A program made the position numbers and the translations under genes. Below are positions 1-12,569 of a DNA stretch of 64,000 nt, one piece after another. Numbering within the stretch: the first letter of the stretch is position 1; each line of letters opens with the position of its first letter. The stretch is from Polydactylus sextarius (lineage: Eukaryota > Chordata > Actinopteri > Polynemidae). Under the pieces are notes generated by a model. That model saw only the letters and a program-made list of their open reading frames with translations, ran no database searches and was not told the origin of the DNA. The stretch lies in NCBI GenBank assembly GCA_016801845.1, contig CM028926.1, positions 6,484,501 to 6,548,500 of the forward strand, read 5' to 3'.

Positions 1-3000
1 ATTAAAGACGGGATTTTAAAAAATTTTTTTTTAAAAACCCTTCCCAAAAACCGTAATTTTAAATTTTCCTTTTTTAAAAAGATATATATGAAAGGTTTTG
101 GGTTTTGTTTATATGTTAAAAAATAAAATTGAAATTTAAAATTTTAAAATTTTTTAAAAAATTTTTTAAAGAAAACTTTTTAAGCCTTTTTAAATTAAAC
201 CCAAAACTATTAAATTTCCCAAAAAAAAAACACCCAAAAATTTTAAAACCCCAAATTTTTTAAAAACTTTTTCCCTAAAACTAAAATTTTTTTTGAAAAA
301 AAAAAGAAAACCCCCCAAAACTAAATTTTAAATTTTAAATTTGTTGAAAAAATTTTTAAAACAATTTGAATTTTTAAAATTTTTTTTTTCCCAAAAAAAT
401 TTAAAGGGTTTTCCAAAATTTATAATTCCCCAGTTTTAAAAAAATTTTTTTGTTTTTTAAAACCAAAATTTAAAAATTTTGGGAAAAAGGAAATTTTTGA
501 AAAAATTTTTAAATTTTTTCCTTTTTAAAAAATTTTTTAAATTTTAAATTAAATTTTTCCAAAACAAAAATACCTTAATAAAAATTTTAACCCCCAAAAA
601 AATTTTTGTTACCAAACAAAAAATTTTAAAAAGGGCCCAAAAAGCCCCTTTTTCCCCCCAAAAATCTGAAAAAAAAAAAATTTTTTTTTTTTTTGGGGAA
701 AGAAAAACCCTTTTTTTGGCCAAAAAAAATTTTTTTTTAAAAAAAAAACCCTTTTAAAACCCTTTTGGGGAACCTTTTTTAAACCTTATAAAAAAGGTTT
801 TTTAACCAACAAAAAAATTTTGTGTTTTTTGGGGCCCCCCAATTTTTTTAAAATACAAAAATTTTTAAAAGAAAAATTTTAAAAAAAAAAAATTTGTTAA
901 TTTGAAAAAAAATTTTTTAAAATAAAAAAATTTAAGGGATTTTTTAAAAAAATTTTTTAAAAAGGAATTTAAAAAAACCTGTTGGGAGAAAAAAAAAATT
1001 CCCATTTGCCAAAAAAAAGAAAAAGCCCATAAAATTTAATTTTAAAACCCAAACAAACCAAAATTTTTACCAAATTTTTTTTTAAAAAAATTTTCCAACC
1101 CCGGGGTTTTTTAAATGTTTAAAAAAAAAAGGGTAACAAACTAAAATTTTGCCAAAAAAAAAATTTGGGTTTAAAGGGCAAAAATTTAAAAAACCCTTTC
1201 TGAAAAAAATTTTTCAAAAAAAGGGGTTTAGAAAAAATTTTTTAAAAAATTTTGCACATCAAAAATTTTTTGCTTTAAACAAAATTTTAAACCCAAAAAA
1301 GGGGCCCCATTTTTTTCCCGGGGGGAAAAAAACCCAAATAAAAAAAAAAATTTTCATTTTATAAATTTAAATTTTTCTAAAAGCCTTTAAATTTCCCCAA
1401 AAAAGGAAAAAAAAAATGCGTTTTTTTTTCTTTAAAATTTTCCCAAATTTTTTAAGAAAATTTTTAAAAAAAATTTAAAAAGGGGGGGGAAAAAAAAAAC
1501 ACCAATTGGGGAAATTTAATTAAAAAAATTTGGGCCACTCATTTCCCAAAAAAATGGTTAAATGGGAAAAGAAATTTAGGGGAAAACCAAATTAAGATTT
1601 AAAATTAAAGGGGTGGACTTAAAATTTTTTAAATAAAACCAAAAAGATATTTTTTTGGATTTAAAGAAAAAAGAAATGGAAAATTATAAGGGAAAAAAAG
1701 GGAAAAATAAATTTTAAATTTTAACAAAATTTTTTAAAAAAAGAACGCATTTTTTTTCCCACCCCGGGCCCAAAAAAATTTAAAAATTTTTAAAAATCCC
1801 AGTTTTTTTCCCTTATAAAAAATTTTTTAAAAAGGGGAAAAACAAAAAACTTCAAACCCTTTTTGGAAGACCTTTCTTTTTTATAAATAAATTTAAAAAA
1901 AAGGGAAAAACAAAAGCTTTTGACCCCCAATTTTTTTAATTTATTTATTTTTGTTTTATTTTTAAAAAAATAAAAAAAATTTAATTTATTTTTAAATTTA
2001 AAAAAACCCTTTTGAAAGTTTTTTTGTTTTTTTAAATTTAATTAAATTTAAAGAAATTTATTTAAATTTTGAAGGGGAAAAGGGGGGAATAAAAACCAAA
2101 ATTTTTATTGAAAGCCCTTGTTTGTTTTAAAAATTGGGGGGGTTTTTGGGCAAAACATTTTCCCCGAACCCTTTTTTTATTCAACATTTTCTTAAAACCC
2201 TTTTTTTCCTTTAAAACTGTTTTGGTAAAATAAATTTAAAATTTTATTTGGTTTTTCCCTTTTACCCAAAATTTAAAAATAAAAATAAAAAAACCCCATT
2301 TTTTTTTAAAACGAAAAATTTAAAAAAACAAAATTTTAAATTTTTATTCCCCCTTTTTGTTTTTTAAAAAAAAATTTTTTTTCATCCACAAAAATTTAGT
2401 TTAAATTAATTTTTAAAGGGGTTTTTTGGGGGCAAAAAAGGTAAACCCTTTTAAAATTTTAAAATAACCCTATTTTTGGGGGTTGTCAAAACCAGGTTTT
2501 TGGGGGGGAAAACCCTTACATATTTTCAAATTTTTTTTTAACAACAAAAAAATATTAAAAATTTAATTTGGGGAAAGATTTAAAAAAAAATTGTTTTTTT
2601 TCCCTCCCCAATTTTAAAAATTTTTAATTTCCCTTAACCCTTTTAAAATTTCAAAAATTTGTAATTTGGGAAAAAATTTCAAAAAACCCCAACCCTTTTA
2701 AAATTTTTTTTTTGCCCCACAAAAAAAAACCCCCCCCAAAAACGGGACCAGGGCCCTAAACCCCAAAAACCCCCCCCCCTTTTTTTCCCCTTTGCGGGGG
2801 AAAAAAAAGGGTTTTAAACCCCTTGGGGGCCAAAAATAAATTTAAAAAACCCCCCAAAAACAAAAAAAAGGGCTTTGTTTGGTTTTTTTTGGGAGTTTAA
2901 AATTTTCTTTTTGAGTTTTTAATTAATTTTAAAAACAATTTTACAAAAAAATGAATTTAAAAAAAAAAAAAAACAAAAATTTTAAATAAATAAACTTTTC

Positions 3001-4400
3001 TCCAGTTTTGGAACATTTTCCAATAAAAAACCTTAAAAAAATTGGGACCAAAAGTTGAACTTCCCAAAAAAACCCTTTCTTTTTAACAAATTTTTGTTTT
3101 TTGGTAATTTTTGGGTTTTTTAAAAACATTAAATTTATTTGAAAAGACAAAAAATATAAAAAAAATTTTTAAAAAAAAAAAAAAAAAAGTCATTTTCCCA
3201 CAAAAAACCCCCCCTTTTGCTTTGAAACGTGTTTTAACCATAACGGGGAAACCCCTTTATTTAAAAGGCAAAACCAAATTTTTTTAAATGGCCCTAAAAA
3301 AAAAAAATATTAACAAATGGCCAAATGGAAAATTTAAAAAAAATTTGCTTTTCCCCAAATTTTAAAATCCCCTTTAATAAAATAAAAAAAATTTTATTCC
3401 CCATAATTTTTTTAAACCCTGAACCAAACTTTTTAAAAACAAACGGGTGTTTTAAAATTTTTAAAATAAATTTGAACATAATATAAAACCATTTGGGAAA
3501 AAAAATAAAAAAACAAAGGCCCCAAAATTTTATGGAAAAAAGCTTCCCAAAGGTTGAAAAATTAAATTTGGGCAATTTAATTTTTCCGTTTTTAAATAAA
3601 AACAACTTCGCATTTTGTTGGGGTAAAACCAAGAAATTTCTTTTTTTATTTTTTTAGGGTGACGGCCACTTTAAAAAAAAAAAACAAAAGAAAATTTTTT
3701 TAAAAAACCAAACCCTTTTTTAATAAACCATAAAAATTTAAAATATTGTTTTAAAAGGGCCTTTAAAATTTTTTTGGGGGAAAAATAAAAAAAGGAAAAA
3801 AAAATTTGAAAACTTTTTTTTTAAAAGGTCAAAAACCCCCCGGGGGACGGGAAAAATAAAAAAAAAGGAAAGTAAACCCCCTTGTTTTAAAATGGGAAGA
3901 GAAAAAAAAGGGAATAAAAAAAAGGGCATCAAAATTTGGAAAAAAAACAAGGTTATTTAAAATTTTTTAAAAAAAATTTCAAAAAAAATTTTAGGGAAAA
4001 AATCCCCAGCTAAATTTCTTTTTTGAATGTGTAAAAACAAAAATTAAAACCCCTTTTCCCCCCTTTTTTAAAACCCGGGTTAAAAGCCAAAATTTAAAAA
4101 ACTTCATTTTTATTAAAAATTATTTAATAAAATTCTCAATTTTCCCATTGGAAAAAACCATTTACCAAATAGGGGTTTTTTTCCCTTCCAAATTGGAGTT
4201 TTTCTAGAGCGGGAAAATAGAAAAATCCATAAAAATTTGGCCAACAGTAAATTTTCCCAAATATGTTTTTTCCCTAATAAAGGGGAATTTTAAAAATCCA
4301 AATTTTTAAAAATTTTCTTTCCCCAAATTTTTAAGATATAAAAGTTTCCATATCCTTTGGAAGATCGAAACCCCTTGGTTTTTCCATTAAAAAGCTTTTC
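1..4400. other. Homopolymer-dominated low-quality sequence
   Basis: Almost every base belongs to a run of the same base (A, T, C or G runs of 3 to 12), and dinucleotide alternation is nearly absent. Any short reading frames here are Lys/Phe/Asn/Pro/Gly-rich, as expected from such runs. I see no gene, RNA or recognisable repeat. The texture is that of an unpolished or collapsed consensus, and it grades into readable sequence at about 4.4 kb. Nothing functional should be inferred from it. Confidence 0.85.
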
Positions 4401-5736
4401 TTATTTTTTGGAAACACAGTGTTTTTTTGGAGTTTTCCCTGCCCTGGTGAACATGTTTGTTAACATATAGACTTTCTCTGTATGTTAACGAGACAGCTTT
4501 CCAGGGAAGACCTCAACATAAAAAAGTGTGGTTTCCCTCAACATTATCCTCCAGGGGTACCCCCAAGATTGTGTTCGAGTCCCTCAAGTCATCTCAGGCA
4601 AAAAAAAAGAACTTGGGGCACCATTCCATCATTTTTGGGGTTTTCCCATCCAAGTTGCAATAAAATTTAAGTCATGCAAATAACAAATTCTCTGATAGAA
4701 ACCCCGCAAAAGGGTTTATCCCCCTAATGAAAAATTATTTGATTCTCTTGAGGGGGTGGATTAACTTTTAAATTTTGTACCAAAATAAAAAGGGGTTATA
4801 AAACGGTTTATATCATATATTCATTAAAATATCTGCTCCATAGCCGAAAGCAGCATTTCTGTCTATCTGTAGCAGAATGGCAGAATGGGCTGAAGCTTTT
4901 CCCGTTCTTTTTTAAGGCTGTGGGAAAAAGGCACCGGGATTTTCACAAAAAAAAACTAAACCCCTTTTTAAAATTTTAAAAAACACCCAAAAATAATTCA
5001 TACAAAACATAAAGGAGGCATAAGATTTTCCCTGTGTATACATAAAAATAACTTACTCCATAGTATACTACTAGTGTGCAATCTTAAAACCAATAAAAGA
5101 AAACATTAGAAAATTGGGTGTACTCTATTTATTTTTTTTAAAATTTTAAAAAAAATGATGAATTCAGATTTAAAATTTTTTCATGTCCACACATTTGTTG
5201 TCTATAAAATGGCATATGGTGAATGTGCCTTTAGTTTAAAAAACCCTCAACAATTCAAAGTCTAAATAAACCCAAATTCAGACACTGGAGAAAAAGTGTC
5301 AGATTTATCTAAAAAAGAAATTTATACGGACAAAAAAAAAAAAAAAATGGTGGCTTAAATGTATGTAAGAAAACCCCAACAACTAATGATTCATTTGCCC
5401 CAAAATTCCTGGGGGGCAAACTCGTGTCGCAACCCTCTAAACAGGCGGACAGCAAAATTATAATTTTTATTGCTCAGGAAAAACAAATTCTAACAACATG
5501 AGCACAATTGTGCAATTAAATATAAACTGCAAATTTAGGCTGGATGACTGTCAAATGCCTCAATGAATATTAAAAAAATATTATAAATCACCTGATTTAT
5601 CAATTGCAAAATACTGTAACTTTGTGCAAAAACACCCAGAGGCTGATTTGCTCACCATTTGTAAAACCTGACCTAGCCCCAGTTCAACATCCCCTTCATA
5701 ATCCAAAAAATTTAAGATTATAATTTATAAAAAATT
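4401..5736. other. Partly readable intergenic sequence, receptor 3' flank
   Basis: The sequence is readable but still peppered with over-long runs. No gene is visible. From about 5,530 to 5,700 it resembles the region just downstream of the better receptor copies: a 'gatgactgtcaaatgcctcaa'-like stretch, then 'cacctgattta', then 'agccccagttcaaca', which line up with 24,930-25,090 and 42,060-42,220. This suggests the duplicated unit includes about 200 bp of 3' flank. The rest (4,401-5,530) holds nothing I recognise. Confidence 0.5.
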
Positions 5737-6577
5737 TTTTTTTTTTTACAAAACAAGAGGGCAGGTTTTTCACTGCAAAAAAAAAACCATTTTAAGAAAA
5801 ATAGAGGACTTAAACATTTTTTTGAAAGAAAAATATTACATATCAGCTACCTGACATTTATGAATAAATAAAATCAATCAAAGCAGCCTCTATTAATGGG
5901 GTAACTGGATGAGAAAAAGCACAACTAAAAAACCATGAAGAACACTGTTCGGCCCCTTTCTTTATGACTTTTTTTCCTCCTGATAAGTTTTGGGCCCTTT
6001 CATTATCTTAATAAAGAAAAAAACAATGATGATGCACAAATAAAGAATGGCATTGATAAAAAAGGTCTAAAATGTTGCTGCCATAAGTGAAACAAAAAAA
6101 AAAATCTCTGTCGAAACACCTCTATTGTTTGAAAAAGCTGGGATGCTGTTCGAAAGTGGAGAGAGGGAGCAATAAAGGACCGACTGAGGCCGTGAATGAT
6201 GGGGATAAAAACATAGTATTGCAGTGGTCACAGCTCTCCATGTGGGGGGCATGCAAAGGGCCCAATGGGCTCAGGGTCATTGCTGTCAGGTAACTGGTGA
6301 AACCCCAAAAATTTTTGCAAAGAGTTTGATACATATCAAACTTCAAGGTAATTTTAAAATGGTGAAGAGGAAGGATATCAGAGATGAAAAAAAAGGAAAC
6401 TATCGAAAAAGTATCAAAGAGGATATAGCGACAGTTGTGTAGAAGTTTTCCCTTTTTTTAAAAATTTTACAATTAGGAAAAATTTGGAGAAAAAATCACC
6501 GGATCTGCAAATCAAAACCCCGGTTTCTGAACTGCTGTAGAAAAAGTCATTATAAACTAGTGAATTGTTATCTGCCA
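5737..6577 (-). pseudogene. Odorant receptor 131-2-like copy, corrupted
   Basis: Read on the minus strand, this stretch follows the intact receptors from the start region ('agtgaattgttatctgcca' at about 6,560) to the C-terminal region near 5,740. Recognisable landmarks are the sequence for HGFQ and the ASGE loop (5,930-5,990), the TM5 region (6,020-6,070), and the cytoplasmic end of TM3 (about 6,240-6,290, where 'ggggcatgcaaagggcccaa' replaces the usual bases). There are many one-base insertions and deletions, mostly in runs, so no long frame survives. Around 6,760-6,810 an upstream block resembling other receptor promoters (with 'gactttaaagac') is present. Because the whole region has base-call damage, the true gene could be intact; 'pseudogene' here means not open in this sequence. 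Confidence 0.7.
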
Positions 6578-7105
6578 AAAATTTATTCTTTAGGAAAACA
6601 AAAGGAGTATAAACCCCCTGTTCATTAATATCTCATTATTGCATTTCTCTGCATAAAAATTTTTTTGGAAAACTAGATCCTCTACACAAGTGACTGACAG
6701 ATTCATTAAACAGAACTTTTCCCAAACCCCCATTTGTTCCTTCTTCTTCTGAGCTCTGTGTAGTCTTCTGAGAGGGGCTGCACAATGACTTTAAAGACTA
6801 GGCGTAAAAAAATAACAACAAATCAAAATATTTAACAGTATCATCAACACAGCTCACCAAATTTTTTCCCTAGGGGTTTCATTGGTTGATGGTTTAATTC
6901 TAGAGACTCCAAAGAACTCCAAAGTTTTACTTCATCTAATTTTTTTTTCAATAGACCTTAAATTTCTTTCCCCAAATTTCCAAGTTATCCATCATCTTAA
7001 TCATGGCCAAAATTTCACCCGCCTGCAGTTTTAAAAAAGCAACACTTGCTTTTTTGATAAAAATTTTTGTTAAAAATTTTATTTCATCTTATTTATTTAT
7101 TTTTT

Positions 7106-8291
7106 TTACATTGGAACAACACAAAAAAAAAAAAACGAGAAGAGTCAAACTTGTAAATTTTGACTAAAAAAAACCCCTGAAAAATTTTTCCCCTTGTCAA
7201 CTTTCAAAATAATTACTTTTTAAAGAAATAAGAAATTTTGTTTTTAAAACTCACTTTGGGAAAATAACACGTGTGGCTATGTAATCCCCCTCAACCAGTT
7301 AAAAAAAAAAAAAGTTGACAACCTTTGTGTTGTGTGGACCACACTGACCGCGGAGAAAAAGAAAAAAAAAATTTCCGTGGATTTGAGAAGCTAAAATTAG
7401 GGAAAAAAACATGGACAATGTAAAGGGCCCAAGTCAGTAAAGGGGTTGAATGGTGGATAAAGTCTCAATCAGCTTCAAAGATATTGAAGCTGACCCAACC
7501 AAAAACAGCGTCACTCCCCTACCCGTGATCTGAATAAAAGGGACATTGGTGGGAAACCCCAGGAGGACTCCCCGCTGACAAAAAGGCAAAAAAAAGAACT
7601 AGTTTTTGCTAAAACTTATGTGATGAAACCACAATCCTTCTTAAAGAATGTCTGGAAAATGAGACTAAAACAGAGCTTTTGTAAAATACATAATGCTTTT
7701 TTAAAAAAACAACATGAGGCCTTGATAGAAAGAACACAGTCCCTTCAGTCAAACATGGTGGAGGTTCACAGATTTTTTTAAGGTTTGCTGCTTCTCCCCG
7801 GATGTCTTCCTGTGTAAATGATGTCATTAAATCTGAAGGTTACAAAAAAATTTTGGGGGCTTTCTGTACCTGTGTCGGGAAGCTGCATCCCCACGGAATC
7901 AGAATCTTCAAACGGACAATGCCCAAAAACAAACTTAAAAAGCACTCAAAGGGTTAAAAAAAAGTGTTGGACAGTTCTGAATTAGCAAAAAAATAGCCCG
8001 ATCTAAATCCCATAAAACCCCTGTGGAGAGATGTCAAAAGCAGTTGGAAGAAGCATCCTTCACCTAAAAACCTGGAGCTTTTTTAAAAAAAGGTGGTCAA
8101 AAATTTAAGTAGAGGGTGTAAGAATCTAATTCTGGTTAAGGAAGCAGTTGATTTTTTTTTTTCCCCCCCAAAGGGTGTGCTAGAAAATATTGAGTTTAGA
8201 GTGAAAAATTTTTATCAGGGTTTTTTTGAGTTTAATTTTTACCAATTTTAAAATTTTTTTTCTCTTTTTTTTTGGTTTTGTTCCAATGTAA
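7106..8291 (+). mobile_element. Tc1/mariner-type DNA transposon, degraded
   Basis: An inverted pair brackets the element: 'ttacattggaacaa' at 7,106 and 'ttgttccaatgtaa' ending at 8,291. Inside, on the plus strand, frames broken by indels encode pieces of a Tc1-family transposase: a stretch like DNAPKHTS near 7,915-7,950, one like SPDLNPIENLWRDVK near 7,995-8,040, and a C-terminal Lys-rich part. The order and spacing of DN..KH and SPDLNP are typical of the DDE catalytic domain of this family. The element is about 1.2 kb between these inner repeats and is not coding in this sequence. The true outer ends may lie slightly further out; run-length damage blurs them. Confidence 0.75.
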
Positions 8292-10839
8292 AAAAAAAAA
8301 ACGTTAATAGAAAACATTTGAAATTTTTTTCTGGAAAAGGTTGTGTATTATCTTTTCAAAATCAAAATCGATTTTTTTTGGCAATATGTATATATTTAAA
8401 AAAATTTTTTGTAAAAAAGGCCCCCCATCAGTGACCTGCTGCTGTTCATGTATAGTAAGTCACCTCAATCAAAATTGAAAACTATACATGAACTCAAACC
8501 TGACAAAAGATATCTCACAGCCTACATTCACGATCAAATTGTAAATGGCCCCTTTGTGTGAAATGAGCTCGCTAAATTAACATTTTCTGTTTCGTTGTTT
8601 CTGTAACAAAATTTTTTTGGGGGGGTTAGAGTTAAACACCTTTTTGTGACATGATGTGGCCCCTGCTTGAGACAGTCCATTGTGCAAAGGCGGGGTAGGA
8701 GTTCAGGCAAAACACTAATCTAAACCCTGGGCAGAACATGAATAACCCTTGAATTAAAGTCAGGGATGACCTAACCTAACCCCATACAAAACTGGTTCAT
8801 GATTAATTCTGCATCCCTAATCCAGGGCCCTCCTCCTCCCCCTTCAGCTGTTTTGAATTTCTGGCCAAAAAAAAATCACAATCAGGATTGGTTAAAAGGG
8901 TTAGCCTGGTGAAAAACTCCCTAGGTTTTCCCTTTCCCCTTTGTGTTCAGTATAGGGAAAGTTCCACTTATCACTTGGTCATAAAAGGGTTTGGTTGGCT
9001 TTGAAAAACCCCCCAGAACCCATATTACAGGCCCCAGTTAAAAAGGGACACCATTTTGGAAGCCCAAAATTGATAAAAATTTTTGTTTGATAGGCGCATC
9101 AATATCTTTTAAATTCAAAAAAGGGCATCTACTTATTTTTTTAAAATTAACAGAAATGCCATTGTTCAGCCAATAGGGGGCATTGGTGATTACCCCGCTC
9201 TTAATGGGTAATTTCAGTTTTTTACACATTTGGTCCATTTCCCTTTTTTGCGGCCCCAGGCTGAAATTGTCAAGGGGGTTTCCCTGTCTCTTTTATTTCA
9301 CCTGTTAGCAAAACCCCACATCTGTCTACTCAGTACCAGTTGTCGTGTAACACAAAGTTGCAAGCTTTTTAAAACCCAAAAAACTTGCAACAAAACCGTG
9401 ACTTGGTAAGGCTGGGCCCCCTTTTAACAGGCCCCGTCTATCACAGGAATGACAAAAAAACATTCATAATTACATTCCACCTAGAGGCAATCTTTATCAT
9501 GGAGAAGTGACCACTCACAATTCAAGATTCAAGATTAATTTTTTCCCGCCCGGGAAAGGGAAAATTTGTCTTGGACATCGCCGACTCCCAAATAACACCC
9601 AAACATAACATAATAGAATGCACTGGGAAAACCTAGCCATCAACTGGTGGACCATCTCTTTACTAAAAGACTTCTTGGGGGCTAATGACAATCACCCACC
9701 CGGTATTTTGTTATGTGGATTTGGGAAAAAAACTTGCAACGGGGCCCCCCAAGGATCTTTTGGGGGTCAAAATTGGGGCTCTGGAACTGGAACACTTACA
9801 ACCCCCGGTCCTTCTATGACCATTAAGTGATAATTTTTCCCAACTGAACACAAGTGGGGGACAGTTCAGGGGGGTGGTCTCCCCGGGGAATTTGGAATGT
9901 TTTTTTTTTTTATGAAGAAAAATTAAGGCAAGAAAGGAGGGTCTCAATTTGGGGGGGCCTCGGGAATTACTCAAGGGACATTTTCTTTTCATCAGAGAAA
10001 AGACATAGCTGTTTTTTCTGAGTAGGGTAGGATGGAGTGGGTTGCAAAGCCCCATTTGCAGCATCTGCTGTAAGACGGTGTTCTTTACACTGTCATGATG
10101 ATGGGGTGGATGGAAGGTAAAGCTTTAAATTAACCCTGTATTCATTTTTTAAAAAATTGTCATGATCCAAGGTAGAAAGTGAAGACAAGGAGATTGTGGA
10201 TGCTTTGGTTGAGATGTGGTAATTGTATTTTTAATTTTGGTTGCTTTGTTTATGCATATGTTGATAGTTTCTGTATGTTTTAATGGTTTTTTTTTTCAAT
10301 TTTTAAATAACTGTGAATGGTGTACTTATAGTTTTTTTAATACATGCCCCAAACTTTTTTCAAAGGCAATCCCCCCTTCATTCTCACAGATTTGCAAATC
10401 CTTGTCTCACTTTCAAGAGTTTAAGCTTTAAAAGACCCCAAACATGGAAGAAATCACAGCAATTTGGGGGAAAAATAATTTTCCCTTTTTAAATTATAAC
10501 AAGATCAACTCTTGAGATAAAAAAATGATGGGGAAAAAAGTATGTTAGAAACTTAAATCTCCTATATTCTGGTTACGTAAACAAAATCCTGAGATCCCCA
10601 AAAAAAGCACTGAAAACCCTGCTTCCATTGCCAACATTTTATCTTTGGAAAACGGTTTTTTCACAAGATTAGGGAAAAAGATTAACAAAAAAAAGGAACA
10701 AAGGGGGGAAATGGAGGATGTCACCATCCCCCATCCCCCCTATGGAAACACCTAGTGGCAGGAAACAAGCTCATGGTTCCCATTAAAATGATTCAGACTT
10801 TGCAGCAACAAAATAGATTATAAGGTCAATATCTTGGCA
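8292..10839. other. Intergenic sequence without a recognisable gene
   Basis: Readable in patches, with many damaged runs. I see no receptor-like protein signal on either strand before about 10,840. A 12-base hairpin lies at 8,444-8,493. At about 9,520-9,580 there is 'attcaagattcaagattaa' followed by 'aaatttgtcttgga', which resembles the tail of fish non-LTR retrotransposon-derived repeats. Short open frames around 9,618-10,064 overlap on both strands and have no family resemblance. Confidence 0.4.
8444..8493. repeat. Inverted repeat (12 bp arms)
   Basis: Arms 'gttcatgtatag' (8,444-8,455) and 'ctatacatgaac' (8,482-8,493) are perfect reverse complements separated by 26 bases. It could be the core of a small foldback element. 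It lies just downstream of the Tc1 element, with no target duplication that I can define. Confidence 0.6.
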
Positions 10840-11100
10840 ACTATTAAAAAAAAAAACAAATCTCAAGTACTGCAGCTTTTATGAATGGACACCACAACTA
10901 GATGAAAAAGCAAAAAAACGATAAAAACCACTGTTCGGGCCCCTTTTTTTTGATGACTTTTTTTTTTTTTCAGGTCCATTTTGCCATTTTCATTAACAAC
11001 ATATAACAAAACAATGATGATGAAATTGTCAAAATTGGGTTTGATATAAGCTGAACTAAGATGCTGTCACATGTAAAATCCAAATTCACTGCAGAATATA
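10840..11100 (-). pseudogene. Odorant receptor fragment (TM5 to TM7)
   Basis: The minus strand reads through receptor sequence from the extracellular loop before TM7 ('gcagcttttatgaatggaca', compare 30,700-30,720) and TM6 back through TM5 and the stretch just before it (about 10,990-11,100). The N-terminal half is absent: beyond 11,100 the sequence is unrelated. Frames are broken. Unlike the neighbouring corrupted copies this one is clearly partial, so it is probably a true gene fragment as well as being damaged by sequence quality. Confidence 0.6.
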
Positions 11101-11744
11101 ATACAAAATCCAATAGAGTGATGTACAGTGCTTACAGTGCAAAATAAATACAGAAAAGTGACATACAAATGCTTTTACTCACACTTCTTGTTATATATGA
11201 CAGAACAAGGTTTTAAGTAAAGAAAGTAAAGAAACAACACATATAATGATGATAAAAGTTTTTGGGAAATTTCCTGTCCATCAGTTAAAATGGCCCAGTG
11301 ACTCTAAGACAATATAGACACTGAAATAAACGTGTCTGATATAAAGAAAAAATAAAAGAGCTCCCCAAAAATATCTAAGCAAAAAAAACCCCAAATAACT
11401 CGTTTGTTTTAAAATCCTTTGGAAACATTTTGACACATCAAAAGAAAATTTAAAAATTGATGTATTAAATTTTTATTTGGTATTTCTAAAATTATCTGTA
11501 TATCCTCATGTGGAAACACAAAAAAACTGAACTTAAAACTTTTTTTTGCTAAATGACTGTCAACACCCATTACAAATGTTAAGATGATCTGATAACTATC
11601 TTAGGTGAGTGTGGTTTTTGTAAAAAAAAAGTCTGACTTGCTCAAAATTTTGGGATAAAGACCATTAAGGGTTCAACCTCCACACTTGGCATAGGAAAAA
11701 CTACCTTTATTTTTAAACAGACACTGAAAATTGTTTTCTAATTT

Positions 11745-12569
11745 ATCAAATCATATTTATCAACCCCAAAAGAGGCCAGTTTTCCTGAAAAAAAAGCTTC
11801 ATCTCTAACATAAATGGGGGACTTATACATTTTGGTGCAAAAAAAAAACGTATTAAAATCCCTGAAAATTATGAATTTAAAACCCCATCTCAAATGCAGC
11901 AGCCTCTATTAATGGGGGTCCAAAATTTGGGGTGAGACAAAGTAAAAACCCAAAAAAAACCGAAGAATCACTGTTCTGGGCCCTTTTTTGATGATTTTTC
12001 TTCTTTTGATGCAGTTTTGGCCACTTTCATTATCTTAATATGGGCAAAAAACAAAAATGATGCACATAATCAAAATGGAATTGATATGAAGCTGATCTAA
12101 GATTTTCTGCCATAATGAAACATAAAAAAACCCTTTGAACCGCTCATATTGTTTTTAAAAAGCAGAGGGGGTGGTAATACTAAAAAGAGCTGGGGCCCAT
12201 GAATGATGAATCAATGTTTGCGACTGGTGCACATTTTTTCCATGCCCGGGGGGAAAACCCAAATGGCCACATATCAGAGTAACTTTGACTACAGCATACA
12301 GATTGAACAATACAGACAATCATGCATACCCCGAAAGTTAATATGAAAATAGGTGAAGATGGAAGGATGTCAGACATGAATAACGAAGCTATGACAGTAA
12401 TGAAACCCCAAAAAAAAGATATAAAGTGTTGTATAGAAGCCTCCTTTCTAAAAAAAAGTTACAATGAAAACATGTTAATGAAAAAAAATCATCACCAGGA
12501 TCTCCCTGACCCCCGGTTTTTTGAACTTTCCCAGAAATCGCTTTAAATTAGTGAATTTTTATCAACCAT
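11745..12569 (-). pseudogene. Odorant receptor 131-2-like copy, corrupted
   Basis: The minus strand starts with ATG at 12,567-12,569 and follows the intact copies to the 'caaatcatattt' C-terminal region at about 11,745. Landmarks are the N-terminal TM1 stretch (12,480-12,510), the TM2/TM3 region (12,260-12,380), the HGFQ/ASGE region (11,945-12,020) and the C-terminal SFG-like tail. Part of the TM3-TM4 region has lost bases: 'catgcccggggggaaaaccc' near 12,240 stands where the PLRHGE coding sequence should be. Numerous indels close the frame. Whether these are mutations or base-call errors cannot be decided here. Confidence 0.65.

Noticed and set aside
1149..1364. Lys/Phe-rich open frame (and similar ones at 2.9-3.95, 16.7-18.2, 32.6-33.5 and 35.1-36.9 kb)
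   Set aside because: They arise from homopolymer runs in collapsed sequence; products are runs of Lys, Phe, Gly and Pro with no domain.
7609..7827. 72-codon minus-strand frame inside the Tc1 element
   Set aside because: Antisense of the transposase region; the transposase signal is on the plus strand.
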